Shown one piece after another: positions 22,850 through 35,270 of a stretch of 64,000 nucleotides of DNA; the first letter of the stretch is position 1; each line of letters opens with the position of its first letter. Below the pieces are notes generated by a model. That model was given only the letters and a program-made list of their open reading frames with translations, ran no database searches and was not told the origin of the DNA. The DNA is from Thelephora terrestris (lineage: Eukaryota; Basidiomycota; Agaricomycetes; Thelephorales; Thelephoraceae): assembly GCA_015956445.1 (NCBI GenBank), contig WIUZ02000002.1:682001-746000 (forward strand), in the 5' to 3' direction. Both the position numbers and the translations under genes were made by a program.

Positions 22850-24212
22850 AGATTAGATCAAGAGATCAGATAGCCATGGAAAGCCCTAGAACATCATGGA
22901 ACTTCCTGGAACATGCTGGAAAGTGCTGGAACATTCTAGAAGGTAACGGAACGTCACAAATGTGATAACTTGTCACACCAAGAATGCTGTGGAAGCAGAT
23001 GGAACATGACGGAATATTATGGAACATTGTGGAAAGTGCTGGAATGTTCTGGAACATTCTTGTGTAAAATAGTATATATAGACCTCAACCCCACTTCTAA
23101 GAGAAAAACAGGTACCTACTGCTCAGGAGAAAAGCACAGTTTGCTCTATCCTCACATCAGCTGAGCATCCTTTTGCTCAGTGTCTCTTTCCCCCCCCACT
23201 TTACATCTACCCCCTCTCTCTCTACATCTACCCTCTAAAGTATCTACCTCAATTCCCTTAGGACTGATTGGTTGAGTGATTTGAGCAATCACATACCATA
23301 TTTTAGCCCTACCCTCTGTGAGAAGAAGTTCTAAGTCAGAAGAACTGAATAAGCTTAGTACACTTGAGACATTGGAATCTTGGTATCTGTAGTACTAAAG
23401 TCTGAAACTTTAGGCAGATAACCCCACCTCAGAGAAGTGACTGACTGAGTGACAGCCAGATTTAGCAGTACCACAAGGACTTACGACATATTTTACGACA
23501 TAGGTTTATTATCTGAAGATTATTGAAGACATATCAGTTAGACGTACTAGACGTCATCTGCAGCAAAGTTTAGGGTATCAGTTATACCCTCCCAGTTTTA
23601 CGACATATCTTGTCACCTTTACAACATATCTAGCACAGCCCCAGGTGTAAGTGTACACCTTCCCTTTTAGGTCTAGTCACACGACACAGCCTCAACACAG
23701 CCTTAGGCATAGCCCTAAGCACAGCATCAATACACAGCCTTAGGCACAGCCCTAAGCACAGCCCTAAGCACAGCATCAAAGCACAGCATCAAAGCACAGC
23801 CTTAGGAATTCAGCCTCAAACACACCCTTTGAGCACCCCCCCTCTTCTCCCCTCCCCTTTGGTCTACCCCAGTAGATCATCCCCTCCACTCTTGATCTCC
23901 CCTTAGATCAGGAACTCCATTCCCATCAAATCACCACCAAACCCCCACACACCAGATAAGCGTCTAATCAAGGAACAGGAACAACTGAGTGATATAGTAC
24001 GTCTGATTCCCTTGGAATAATACTGAAGGACACACTCACAGAGTAGATCCCTCAGCGAACTCATCAGGTCCGAGAGCCGGAAAGAGGAACCCCGCTCACC
24101 CTGTGGAGTTGTTAGTCGCGTTCATAGACTACTCAACCAGCCTGCTTAGCTTCTATACACTTAGTCTCTAAGCGAACCAACTGGGTCTAGTTATCTTCTG
24201 TATAGAACATAA
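22850..24212. mobile_element. Probable solo LTR fossil (Ty3/Gypsy-like), borders approximate
   Basis: A non-coding block with a TATA box near 23076, promoter-like organisation, a repetitive interior and an end in TATAGAACATAACA, which resembles 3' LTR ends of agaricomycete retroelements. No internal coding part or second LTR is seen, so it looks like a solo LTR. The exact 5' border and target duplication could not be fixed. Age cannot be judged without a second LTR. Confidence 0.4.
23680..23830. repeat. Short tandem repeat, CACAGCCYTAAG/CACAGCATCAAAG units
   Basis: Alternating 11-14 bp units based on CACAGCC and CACAGCATCAA repeat about ten times inside the LTR-like block. Confidence 0.7.
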
Positions 24213-25120
24213 CACTACACCACCCACGAGCACGACAGCGCTCGCGCCCTATTCGCCATTGGATCGGTCCATCGTTTCACCGGTCCAGACTCCTCATACA
24301 TTCGCCTGCAACATTCACGCCCCACTCGGTCTTTTGTTGTCCCGATCGGACGAGCTGACGCGTCGCCCTCTCATTGGTTCGTCCTTGCATGTGATATTAT
24401 CCTTTGTCATTCCTTTCCCACACGACGTCATGACCCCTTCCTCGTTCTCTCACGAACCCTGATCCATTAGTCATTCCTTTACCATTTCTATTCTACATCC
24501 CGGGCCGCTTACTGTTCCAGCTTACTCTCGGCCCTTCTTTGCTCCAAGTTATTATTAGATAGGGATATCTATGTCCCGGCCACTCTCCTATATAGGTACC
24601 AGTAGAGTAGCTGAGGACTCCCCATCTTTGATATCTCGGGAAGTCCTCTTCTCCTTGCAGCATCGGTGTATTTGCTGTAGGCCACTGAAGAGCTTATCGA
24701 GTAACTCCTTGAACCGTTCGCTCTCCTCTCTCACTCAGTCTTGATCCTTAACCGGTGTTTGAAGCGAGCTCGAACACGACATCGAGTTCCGCACTGCTCT
24801 TTGGATCAAGTCATAAGTTTGAGGCGCCATCCTCGGGCTCTTGTATCTGCCCTCAGAAGACGATAGGGATTTACCTGATAGAGGCTCGGCACTCCTGCTG
24901 TGAATTCGGACAACCTACCGGAGAACGCTCGTCCATCGCGTTTTGGACCACGTAGACTTTGGGTGGATATAGGGAAGTCGTTCCCCCTTTGCCCCATTGT
25001 TTCTTGTTGGTTGGAGTTGCGACTCACCAACAGCACTGGTACCTGAAGGGCGAAGAGTGGCCCTGACATCCTCTTTCTGCGGCTGAAAAAAAATCAATCG
25101 ATGTTTTTTTCCCTAATCTA
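24213..25120. other. Promoter-like, gene-poor stretch
   Basis: Holds CATTGG boxes near 24257 and 24373 and a CTATATAGG TATA-like motif near 24590, followed by a pyrimidine-rich leader. Short open frames on both strands at 24755-25069 show no known motif. It could be the displaced promoter of a lost gene. Confidence 0.35.
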
Positions 25121-25637
25121 AGCTCTACCTCAAGAGAGACTATCTACCGATGGGCCAGACTCCAAATTCCTAATGGACAAATCGCCCGTTCTTTCTGGAA
25201 GGAGGCTATCCGTACCACAAACGGCGCTCGGACTGATCGCAACGTTAAGGTACGCGATTCGATTCTTACGTCTAACTCTAATTTTACGGCTAACATTGAT
25301 CTAGATCTCATACCAAGGAGCCCTTCGCCTCGCGGAAGTCCAGTTCTACTTCCAAGTCGCTTCCGAGGGAGTCAACGAAACCCTCGCCCTCTGTTCACTA
25401 TATTCCCCAATCGAGGAGAATATCAGAATTTATTCAAACAACGCCCTTAATGTATGTACTTATAACGGACAGTCCGAGCTAGTCGTGGTTCGCGTAAATA
25501 CTTTTCTTTCGGTCGTAGCTATGATACCATTCGGTGAGCAGGGCGAAGGGACTCAAGATTTTTTTTTGGTAGAAAAATTTGCGTTAGGCGTAGTAGACAC
25601 GGGTACGTCGGATACTTTGGATGATGTAGATGCGTGA
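25121..25637 (+). pseudogene. C-terminal domain of a Tnp2 (CACTA) transposase, detached
   Basis: Exons of about 25121-25249 and 25306-25637 encode ARLQIPNGQIARSFWKEA, then ALRLAEVQFYFQV, LALCSLYSPIEENI and LVVVRVNTFLSVVAMIPFGE, ending FFLVEKFALG. This is the conserved C-terminal domain of agaricomycete Tnp2 proteins. No transposase body precedes it directly. The main Tnp2 gene ends at 20592 just where this part should start, so it may be the same gene cut by about 4.5 kb of inserted sequence. It could also be a remnant of another copy. Confidence 0.7.
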
Positions 25638-25789
25638 TCCGAATATATTGATCGGAGTCGATGCACCTCGTTCCGCATAGATTAGATTAATGCAATCGCG
25701 CACACCTTCTTTCCTTGGGGTCCCCCATTAATTTCTCTCTTTCCTCTTTTACCCGACTCCTCTCTTCACCACCACCACCTCTCCATAAA

Positions 25790-27848
25790 ATGTCCTCAAA
25801 TCCCTTCGCCTTGTCTAGCGACTCAGACGGCTCAGACCCGTTCTCATTCGCGTCTCAGTCCCCCCTGGTTCAAAATCAGGATTTTCGTCGACCCCACGCG
25901 GATATGGGGTCGTCCTCACAGTCATACGACCCTGATAGGTTTTTTGGGCCTACTAGCACGCGTCCAGAGGGGTCGTTGGGAATGTACCCCGGTTCCTCTA
26001 TGGTAAGTTCTCAAAAACTTCGAAAAATATCTGACTTGACCGCATCAAAAGCGGTCGGCTCCCTACGCCCACTTCCCCGAAACACAATCCTTTGATCCCT
26101 CCGCAACTTCCCGCGCGCAGAAGATTCACGAGGACTACAATCGGCTCAAGGTCGAAAACGAGCACTTGTTTTCACACGTGCAATCTATGAGGTATGTTTT
26201 TTCTTTTGTGAATATATGCGCCTATATGCGCAATAATTTAGCTGAATTACATATCTAATCTATCATACAGCAAGTTTTTTGCCCAGACAAACCAGCAACT
26301 CGCCGCAATCGTGAATGGGATCGCCGATCTCCCCTCCAGCATCGCCAAATCCCTCGCAGATGTCCTGCCGCCCACTCCGTCGTCCAAGCCTGCCCCCAAG
26401 GCCCGGGTTCCTCTCCTCCCCCAGCTCGAACGGTCAAAATACCCGGGCGTCGCTCACTGGACCCCAGGCGACTACAACGGCTTGCGCAAGGGCAAGCAGA
26501 AGAAGGAGGACGAGGACGACTTAGAAAACAATGATCTCTCGTCATTTTCTGAGTCGTCCAAAGGGAAGACATCTACTCTCTCCTGTTACATGGAGGACGA
26601 GTATGGCCAGGCGATCCCCGAGTCCCAGAGGAAGGCTGCTCGCCACATGGCGAAGCTCTTCTGGAACGGACTCTTGAAGAGGAAGACAGAGTCTGGGGCT
26701 CCCCTGAAGCTCCCCTCCAGTGGGCAGAAGGTCGACCTCGACATCAGGGAAGAGTTCGTCTTCCTGATGGAGGACACTTATCCTTGGCTTCGCTATTGCG
26801 AAAACCACTGGAAGACGGATAAGTTATGGAGTAACCATTACCCCAATTGGTATAAAACTGTTACAGGTGAGGTTATTGACGTCGACATGGACGACGACGG
26901 CGCCCAGGAACCCCCCAAAAGGACTCTCAAACGTCGTGTGGTCCACAGCGACGCGAACGACCCCCAGAAGCGTCCCCGAGTGGAGGAGGACACCTCTAAG
27001 CCTCCTGTCTCTCGTCGTCCTCTCGTACTGCGAACCAAGGTATGTTCTTTTCATTCAATCCCATTGTACACATCACTAAAGGTATCTAGCCCAACATACT
27101 GTGCGAAGCTCCCGGTTATATGTACCTCAAGATCAGCCAACTAACCCTCCCCCTATAGTGCGGGTGTTCGTGTACTTGCGGGAATCATACCGACTCCTGT
27201 AGCTCAGGTGCGTATTTTCTGGGTGGTCTCAATGTATTATTTAATTTCCCACCTTCCCAGGTCAACCCGACGACTTCGGAAGGCGAGAGCCCCGCCTCTG
27301 GTTCTGGTGTTCTGCCCTCCCTCCCTCCGGCTGCTGTCTCTGAAGAAACTATTCCTGTTGCCTCGACTTCTGGCTCCTCTTCTAGTGCTCCAAGCTCTCT
27401 TGACGTCTCTGTGGCTCCCTCTGTCTCTGCCTCTGCTACTATCCTGGAGCTCATCACCCCCTCGACTTCGACTCTGGGCGAAGCGGAACCTCAAGTCATT
27501 CCTCGTGCTCAAAATAATAATCTTGTTCCTCCTACTGGTGCTACAGAGTCTCTAGCTGCTTCCTCTACCACTTTGATCCTTCCCTCGACTGCTCCTGCCC
27601 CTGCGTCCTCTGATCTTGTTGAGCCGCCTACGTCCGGAGAAACCTCGGCTATTGATCTTGGCGACCCATCTGGATCTAGGAACGACGCCGCACCGACCCC
27701 AACAGTTCCCGAAACCCTGGCTCGCAGTAAACGATCCCGCAAAACGGCTCCCAAAAAGGACAAACATATGAAGGGATTCTCTGGACAAAAATCCACCTCA
27801 TTCTTTTGGCACACCGGTTCTGCAATGGAGAAGGATGAGTTGGAGTGA
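25790..27848 (+). CDS. Uncharacterised nuclear-type protein, possible CACTA accessory ORF
   Basis: Exon 1 (25790-26002, MSSNPFALSSDSDGSD), exon 2 (about 26052-26191, a short helix NRLKVENEHLFSHVQS) and a long exon 3 from 26272. Exon 3 has an acidic stretch, a conserved-looking block (KLFWNGLLKRK, FVFLMEDTYPWLRYCENHWK) and basic clusters LKRRVVHSD and QKRPRVEE that look like nuclear signals. A Cys-rich exon follows (CGCSCTCGNHTDSC), then a Ser/Thr/Pro-rich tail with SKRSRKTAPKKDK, ending 27848. The acceptor after the Cys exon is ambiguous. It lies just downstream of Tnp2 sequence in the same direction, so a role like the second protein of CACTA elements is possible. That is inference only. Confidence 0.55.
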
Positions 27849-28804
27849 AGAGCAGTTACCTAAAGTGATAGAAGGTGGATAGCGATTATCCAGAGTGAGT
27901 GAGAGTGAGCGAGAGTGGGAAGGAGTCAGATAGTGGCTAACCCATTCTCAACACCCGGTCGATACCCCTGGGATTGGCTTCTGACAATGCGCCATCAAAT
28001 CCCACTTGTCATCACTCCATCCCATCAAACAACATTCTCCATTGTCAACGGTTATGCTTAAATCTCCTGATCACAAATGAATAATGTATTTATTTATGTC
28101 ATTATAATTAAAATAACGATAGTATAAATTATCCGTACCTGAAAAGATATTATAGTTCCATCTTTTTTCTATGACATATGTCATGTCATGGCGACGGGGT
28201 GGAACAGCTTCTGAGACGTGAACAGCTTCTGAGCCATGTCAAAAAAAGCTTGTTCGCTCCGCTTAGCTTCCACTTGAGCATCAGTGAAACCTCCGTCTCC
28301 AGCGTCAGCGAAACATCTGCGTCTGGCATCGGCAAAACCCTCTGTCTCTGGTGTCAGTAAAACCTCCGTCTCCTGGGGTCGGAAAAACCTCCGTCTCTGG
28401 CGCCAGCGGACCCTCCGTCTCTGGTGCCGGCGAGTAAACCCACGCTCGGCTTGGGGATAATAGCTGATACAAAGAAGTCTAAGCCACCCTCGTTCTTCTT
28501 TGCCCACTTTTCCCTGCCCTGTATTCCCCCCTGCAACCCTCCTGAGCCTTGAAATGATGTCTGGATGGCACCACCCCCCCCCACCTAATCAAGCTCTAAA
28601 TCGGAGGCCATGCGGGGTTCAGACTTGCACCTGCTTGGAATATGTGAGCAATTCCCGTACTCGTATTCATGGCTGGTTTACCGGCCATGAATGCTATGTT
28701 CTCTTTCCCTGTCTCTCACTCTTCATTGCCGGTTTACTGGAATGAACAACAAACCGCCGTTGCTTCCTTTCCCCCATAGGTTACTTGTCATACCTGCTAA
28801 CTGA
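27849..28804. other. Intergenic region with a minisatellite
   Basis: Contains GAGTGAG-rich sequence (27880-27920), an AT-rich stretch (28070-28170) and the minisatellite listed separately. No gene is supported. Confidence 0.4.
28262..28440. repeat. Minisatellite of about 30 bp units (CCTCCGTCTCTGGYGYCRG)
   Basis: Six or so imperfect units with the core ACCTCCGTCTCTGGCG. Both strands stay open by chance of composition; I see no gene. Confidence 0.75.
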
Positions 28805-31800
28805 TTGACACATATCCAGATCCCCAACGGCAACCTCTGCGTTTGCTTTCACGGCGAAACCCTTCATCGATCTCCCCCCCCCCCTTTGCTGGACGCAGCC
28901 AACCAAAATGATCGTTTCTCTCCAGCCCACGCTCCTCCCATGCCTACTACTCACCAAGCACCTGGCCCTCACAGGCCTATTCACCTCTACCAACCGTTCG
29001 CTGGACCTATCCCTCCCGCCTCCATCGATTCACGCCCAGGCCTTCCTTTTGGAATCCCCTTGAATCAATCAGCACCAATACTTCGGCAGTTCCGTCCGCG
29101 TGAAAACCAAGCTTCGTCGACAAGCGAGGAGAACCGAAAGAGGAGCATAGCCAGGAACAGCAACAAGACCAAGAGAAAAACCCAGGTCGCCAGAGCCTAC
29201 GAAGAACCGTCAGCATCGAACCCTGTTGACAGAAATGTTTCCGTCCTGTTTTTCCCTCTCAATGTATTGCTGTTTTGTTTTTCCAATCAACTCCACTCTC
29301 ACATGCGCTCACCTAACCCTCCTGCCAGATTTCCCAGTTCCCCGACAGCATCGAAGAGCTGCAACCCGGCATTCCCAGGTTTGAGATTTCAAACGGAACA
29401 TTTGGACCATTCGCCCAGCGGATGTTCGACATTGGTCTGGTCTTCCACCTCAGATTCACCGACGATGAACTGCTGCAATCCAATTGGAGTCTGTTTGATA
29501 GGAAGATCACGGATGGCATTTCTTCCTTACCAGCCAGGATTCAGCTTCCCCCAAGGCCCGCCAACCAGCCCCCCTCTGCAAATAGCACCTGCTGGACATT
29601 CGTGAAATGTGGGATAAAACCAGCCAGGGGTCGGAGCGATAAAAGGTACATTCTGGTTCACCCAGAACATATCTCTTCATCGCAGTGGACCCTGGATTAT
29701 TTGAGGGGGAGCCTTGCGGTGACAAACCCTATTTCTGGGCCAGACGAAGACCTCATTCCTGATCGGTTAATTGTTATCGGTGAGTAATTTCGATTTCAAG
29801 CGTATTTGGCGGATACCTGTATCTAATCCGGAGAAGCTCCTCGATTCACCGGGTTCGTCGAAGGCTCTCTCACAAGCCTCAGCAGAATGGTGGAGATCCC
29901 CACCAATATCTGTCGGTTTGGTTCTCACGAATGCTTTGCATATCGTGTCCTGGCCAAGGAATTTAGAGACCTAGTTGAGGTCTTCGATTCCGTCACAGAT
30001 CTTTGTGGAACCAAGGACCTACGATGTCCCAGCAGCTTAAGCCCCTCTCTTGGTCCCGACCCAAGCAGCTCGAGCCCCTCTCTCAGTCCCGACCCGGTCT
30101 TTACCCCCTTGCCATCCGGGAGTCTACAAACCGACAAGATGATTAGCATGGGGGACTACGTCGCGGATGACGACCTAGAAGCAGTGCTTGCTGCGCTTCT
30201 TGAACAAACCAATCCAGTAGGGATTTACAACCAATCCCCCGCAATCCACCCGCTGATCACAAAACCCCAGACCCAGCCAAAGGCGAACAAGCGGAGCAGG
30301 GCAGCATCTCATAACACTGGCAGAGAAGTTGTAAGTTTTAGTCCATCTCTCTTGCCATTTGTTGGCTCACCAGGACGTCGGACAGGCAGGGGCAGTGCCC
30401 ATCGAAACTGCCATAGAGGGTGCAAGGCATTCGAAGAAAACTCGCAAGGTAATTTAGAAACTGTGCGATACAATTATCGAACGCGCGCTGATTATTGAAC
30501 TCCATTTGTAGAACCCACCGGTAAGCACTCGGATTGTTTCAGAGCGCATGTCATCCTCTCGTTAAAATGATCTTCCTCAGCCTGTTGGCCTGGAGCCGGT
30601 TGGCAAAGGCAAAGCACGAGAATCTGGGATTGTTGGGTTTACCCAAACCCAACCACTCGAACCCCCCTTCGCCCTCCCACCCTTTGACATTTCGTGTCGG
30701 GATTCTGCTGTACAATGGCCTGATCGGATATCACCAAGTGACCAGCCCAACCCTCGTCGCTACAGTACCTATTCCCCTGTCGAGGTTCGGTTCCAGGCAG
30801 GTACCAGTAGGGAGCTGGGGGAACTTTTGTTCAAATTTGTCGAATGGAGGATTTCGCCCGAGATTGACCTCACACTTGGAGATTCTGATGGAACCTTTGC
30901 TCCTCCAGCGGGCACAACCCTTGAGCCAAGCGCCGATCAAATACCCCTGGACCCCACCGTTGTCATCCATTACAACGTGGAGTATATATGGTGAGTCCAG
31001 TCTGGTGAATCTTTAAGTGAGGGTGCTCAGACGTATACCCACCAGTGGCAATGCTCAAGGAGTGGGACCCCGGAGAAGTGCGTTTCGAGAAGCACTACAC
31101 CTCGTGGCTGAGCGCGAAGGCTGTTGGAAGGTTATCGACAGCACCATGGTCCCCGATGACTCGCCTGTCGCCGACCGTGCTTACTGGAAAGTTTCGGGCG
31201 CATTGATTGCGTTGGCATTGCTCAGTGGGGACGGTGTCCACCCTGTATCCCCAGCAGTCATATACGCACTCCTTTCCAATGTTGAAGAACGGTCCGACCC
31301 AAGGGCTCCAATGGATCTGAGCCTCAGCTTCATCAATCAACTCCAGAAGTCCAAGGCTAGGATCTTGCTTCCTTGGATGATCATCCTTCCAGGTCAAGAC
31401 TGGAGGGACCTTCCAACGGGCCATCGAACTTTGGTCCAGGACCTTATTGTCGACCTTGGCATCGAAGTGAGTGATTGCTACCTGTTGGTGTTTGATTGCA
31501 GATAGTGATAGCTATTCTTCAGCTGCAGAAAGTGACTCAGACCGGACGGAAAACCAACCACGTTCAGTGGACAACAGCCATCGTCACCTCCGCAATGTTT
31601 GGAAATGCCAACTTCCTCTCCACAATACAATTTGTGGAGATGTTGAAGGGCTTCCGAAGGTGCTTCCAAGGCGCTGCTCCTTGGCTCCAGGTAGGTCCAG
31701 CACCATTGTTAATGAGCGATGCTGACGTATCGGGTGCGACACGCAACAAAGGCCTGTAGAAGTCTTGGTAGAACCGCAGCGATAGCCCTAGAGTTATCCG

Positions 31801-32379
31801 TGTCGTCCATCCGCTGCGTTGAAGATTTGTGGACCCGGGAGAAGGCCCGCCTCGTCTTCGATCCCGCGCCGGTGGTGACAGATCCCTCGATGTTGGGGGA
31901 AATTGTCATAAGGTCCTTCGGAGAGTACTTGAATCGCCCTGGACACGTTTTGCTTCCAGACGGTTTCATAGCCGATGAAGAGATGGAAAAGGAGAGAGAG
32001 AACGGCCTCTTGAGGGTGAGAATGCTGTGGGTGTACTGGCATGGAACCCAACAACGAGACACACAGAACACCAGGGCTGTAAGCACATTCTCAAACAGCT
32101 CCCCCATTTCAAAAGAAAACTCACGGTCCCCTCGCTCCCTAGGTCCATGTCGATATCGGAATGATCGAGCAGCCGGACCAAGAACAGGCGGAGTTCCCCC
32201 CCCCTCTGAGGGTTAATACATGCTTCGACAGGCTAGGCATTCAGGTCAACGGTGCACTGCTAAAGTTGATGAGAGATCACCTCACAATTAGGGAGGGCCT
32301 TGAGAATCCTGGAAGAGACACTGACTTTGATCGATGGCTCCACGGACAGATTTACACATGCGATTACAATATGGTCTGA
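28805..32379 (+). CDS. Large multi-exon protein with weak HECT-like C-terminal region
   Basis: A Pro/Ser-rich N-terminal part ends in a basic run (KRKTQ near 29186). A second exon begins at 29331 (FPDSIEELQPGIPRF, MFDIGLVFHLRFTDDELLQ). A disordered middle follows (SPSLGPDPSSSSPSL), then about 31020-31490 a helical block (AYWKVSGALIALALLSGDG then HPVSPAVIYALLSN) that resembles the start of HECT domains. Then come TSAMFGNANFLSTIQFVEML and FGEYLNRPGHVLLPDG, with the end at 32379. About nine exons are needed, not all of which I could fix. The HECT link is a weak motif impression and no catalytic Cys was identified. The first exon start is uncertain. Tone and codon use are those of an expressed gene. 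Confidence 0.5.
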
Positions 32380-32629
32380 CCGGTAGTAATGTATGATGTA
32401 TCATTTCGAGGCCCTTAGATTCCAATACCATATGACTGCTTTTGGGAACAAGTGCTAGTGACGCCGCGAGATATTTTACAAAACAATTGGTAAGTCACAA
32501 TTCACTAGGACCTAAAGCGGTCGACGCAGATGGATGCACTCCTCCGCGAGGGAGAGAAACATCGCGTTATTGACAGGGCAAGAGCCCGTAGTGCTGACGT
32601 TCTTGCACAAGACAGGTTTGCACGCACCT
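32380..32629. other. Short gap before the first minisatellite block
   Basis: No gene seen. Confidence 0.35.
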
Positions 32630-33070
32630 AATGATTAGGGTGAAAACGAGCGAAAAGCGGGAGGTGGAGCTGCGTAACCGAAAGCGGTGAACGCGGATTA
32701 TAGCAAACCTCCGACGAGATAGCAATGTTGTTGATGAGGTGAAAGCCCCAGAACCCACAGTAGCCAGAGCCGCGTAAACCGACAGGCGGTGAACGCGGAC
32801 AGAAGCAAACCTCCGACGAGATAGCAACGTCGTTGATGAGGTGAAAGCCCCAGAACCCACAGTAGCCTGAGCCGCGTAAACCGACAGGCGGTGAACGCGG
32901 ACAGAAGCAAACCTCCGACGAGATAGCAATGTCGTTGACGAGGTGAAACCCCCAGAACCCACAGTAGCCAGAGCCGTGTAAACCGACAGGCGGCGAACAC
33001 GGACAGAAGCAAATCTCCGATGCGATAGCAGTGTTGTTGATGAGGCACAGAGTTCCGGTGCAGTTTGCAC
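32630..33070 (-). repeat. 102/103-bp minisatellite, array 1 (about 4 units, inverted)
   Basis: Reverse-strand units of the form TTGCTATCTCGTCGGAGGTT..GGTTCTGGGGG. They are the same family as 38275-39295 and 46180-46490 but in the opposite direction. Flanked at 33070-33150 by the ACCCGATATATCAG/ACCCGATAAATCAG motif found beside the other arrays. Confidence 0.85.
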
Positions 33071-33571
33071 CCGATATATCAGATGAGAACGAGCGCGACG
33101 GGGAGGCGCAAAGTTCTGGCACGAGACCAGTTCACACCCGATAAATCAGATGAGAACAAGGGCGACACGAGACCTGCAGAACTCTCATAAGACAGATAAC
33201 AATTATTGCCACCCGATGTTGGGGAGGAGGAGGAGGGAGTTGAAGACAAAGCAGGCGAGGGAAGTTAGGCTGTTGCCAAGGTGGACTAGCCGAAAGAAGT
33301 TCCGTTGCGAGCAATCCCGAGAAGCACACACATTGCGCCTTTCTATTTTTGGGCAAGCTGGGAAAGTTGACATGAGAGATGAGATTATGATCTATAAAAT
33401 CAATTTTCCGACCTCACGAGCCCCAAAGACTACTTGGGTTTTTCTGACGGCCCTCGTTCATTTCTCTCTCTAAACCTAGCGTGACACAGACGATCCTTCT
33501 CCACATTCCAGTGTCCTTGGACCGACGACAATTCCCTTCAACTCCTTTCTTCCACTAATTTATCGTCTCTG
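33071..33571. other. Flank of dispersed repeat; no gene
   Basis: Holds repeat-edge motifs (CCCGATAAATCAGATGAGAAC at 33139 and related) and a purine-rich run at 33220-33240. No coding signal. Confidence 0.4.
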
Positions 33572-34445
33572 TCAGTGACTCTCTCTCATTCTCTCGTTCC
33601 TACTCGGGAATACGCACCGACTCAATTGCCTCCTCAATGGCGACTTGGTGAACATCGTGTCGATTGTCGACCTTCGTCTGTGTTGCCTGGGCAAGTTGTC
33701 AAAGTTCAGTGACCCCGAGTTTGAGAAGGTGGATTGTGTCCCGAGCGGCGACCTGTCAAGCCTGCAGAGAAAGAGAGAGTTCAAGTGCCGACTCGAGTTG
33801 ACTGGATAGGGTTTCGATGCGACGGATGATGCCTTCTGGAACATGGGACCTCAGTTTGGACCAGTGGTGATCCTCTTCGTCGAACTCCGCCAAGGAAGGT
33901 CACCCAACCTCGAGGCTGGATCAGCGGTGGTCCTCGTGTTTGGCAGTAGCTTTTTCATCTTTGCCCACTCTCTACAATTCATGCGGAACAACAGTGGCGA
34001 TGCTTCGGGTGTTGTCGTCGTCGGTTGAGAACTCCTTGTCATGGCATTGATCTCTAGCTTCAGCTTTTTGCTTGCGTTCTTCCATGAATTCCTTGATCAA
34101 TTCAATATCGTGCTTGAAGCCGTTGTCCTCGTTGACGAGTGTATCCAGATGGTGGAACTTGACATCGTGGCTGGTGAGGGAGGTCTGGGTCCCCCTCAAC
34201 TGAGACCGGAGCTCTCCCACTGTGGCAGGCAGTACTAAGCGTTTATCCAGCGCGCGTGCTTACTTGAATGGAATTATTTTTTGGTGGTCGGTATCATAAC
34301 CACTGGGCAACGGTACAAACATAAGTAAAAGAGGGCGGTCCTTACCACCACGCACATACCCGGAAATTGTCTTCACCGATACCAGCGCACTCAACCAAGA
34401 CTCGTGCTCCCATAGAGGCAAAGCATCCATTGCCCAAGAGGTCAT
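33572..34445 (-). pseudogene. Decayed coiled-coil gene
   Basis: On the minus strand an exon MTSWAMDALPLWEHESWLSA (34445 down) is followed by a coiled-coil piece (LVNEDNGFKHDIELIKEF, MEERKQKAEARDQ) and then by DEEDHHWSKLRSHVPEGIIR, IETLSSQLESALELSLSL and TKVDNRHDVHQVAIEEA. The last part has two in-frame TGA codons (near 33760 and 33708). Helical heptad composition is clear, but no family is recognised. It could be a relative of the coiled-coil genes at 20.8 and 43.8 kb. Confidence 0.45.
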
Positions 34446-35270
34446 CGGGTGCCTACCAGCATGCCGCCCCTGTCAAATCCAATGCTGTCTACGCTTTCGC
34501 CCGACCTTGTGTGTGGTAAGACCGGTCGCGTTGCTCAACGCTTGTTACATATACTCGTCGCTCGCCCCCCTTCACCAGACCGTCTTGGTCATTATTCTAT
34601 TCTCGTGCCTCGACGGCACGGTATCTTGATTGCCTTGACCGATCGTTTACGATGACGCCGCATTGCTTGGGGATTGTACAGTCTTCCAACACAACCATCT
34701 ACCACACTCGCTTTCACTCATGCCATTCTCGCGACTGCATGGACCAAACAATTACTCACTTGGCTTATTGAGAAACTGAGGGAACTATGCCTCTGGCGCA
34801 CTCCAGTCAAAGGAGGGCTGTTGGAACAATCTATTCCCAGGGTGTGAGGATTCCAGAAGCCGGTCATGGGCCATGCCGCTTGTCGGCGCTGATGATTATA
34901 AATTATTACCGCCCGATAAATCGAGGGGCAATGTTAGGAGCCAGTGCTCAAACTTCTTGGACGCGAGGTGGAGTCTGGTGGAGTTGAAGGAAACAACCGA
35001 GAGAAGTCCCTTTGTTCGGAACGTTAACCGTCTGAGCGCTTGGAGGCAATCGGAAGTCTTTGGAAGTCCTGTCAATTAGTTCCGGCGATCGGCGATGCCA
35101 GCATTTAAATTCCAAATCGGGTTGCCTTTCTTCCGCCCTCGCTCCTCCTTCACTCCTCCTTCCGCCCTCGCTCCTCCTTCCGCCGTTGCTCTTCCTCCTG
35201 TCGTCTTCACCACCATCGTTCGCCACCTCACAAGAAACTGTTTTTTTACCTGATTACATCGGGCATTAAA
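34446..35270. other. Gene-poor region; CT-rich leader before the PHD gene
   Basis: No supported gene. 35125-35215 is a TCCGCCCTCGCTCCTCCTTC-type repeat that probably forms the pyrimidine-rich promoter or 5' leader of the gene starting at 35271. Confidence 0.4.

Noticed and set aside
23640-23830. CRISPR-like array
   Set aside because: Units are only 11-14 bp, variable and without spacers; a eukaryotic microsatellite inside an LTR-like block.
16540-28100. Terminal inverted repeats of an auton CACTA element around the Tnp2 gene
   Set aside because: I looked for CACT..AGTG ends with a shared triplet on both sides and found no convincing pair, so no outer borders are claimed.
28181-28507. Arg/Glu-rich minus-strand frame
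   Set aside because: It covers the 30-bp minisatellite; the repeats explain the open frame.
32567-33122. Minus-strand Ser/Arg- and Cys-rich frames
   Set aside because: Translations of minisatellite array 1.
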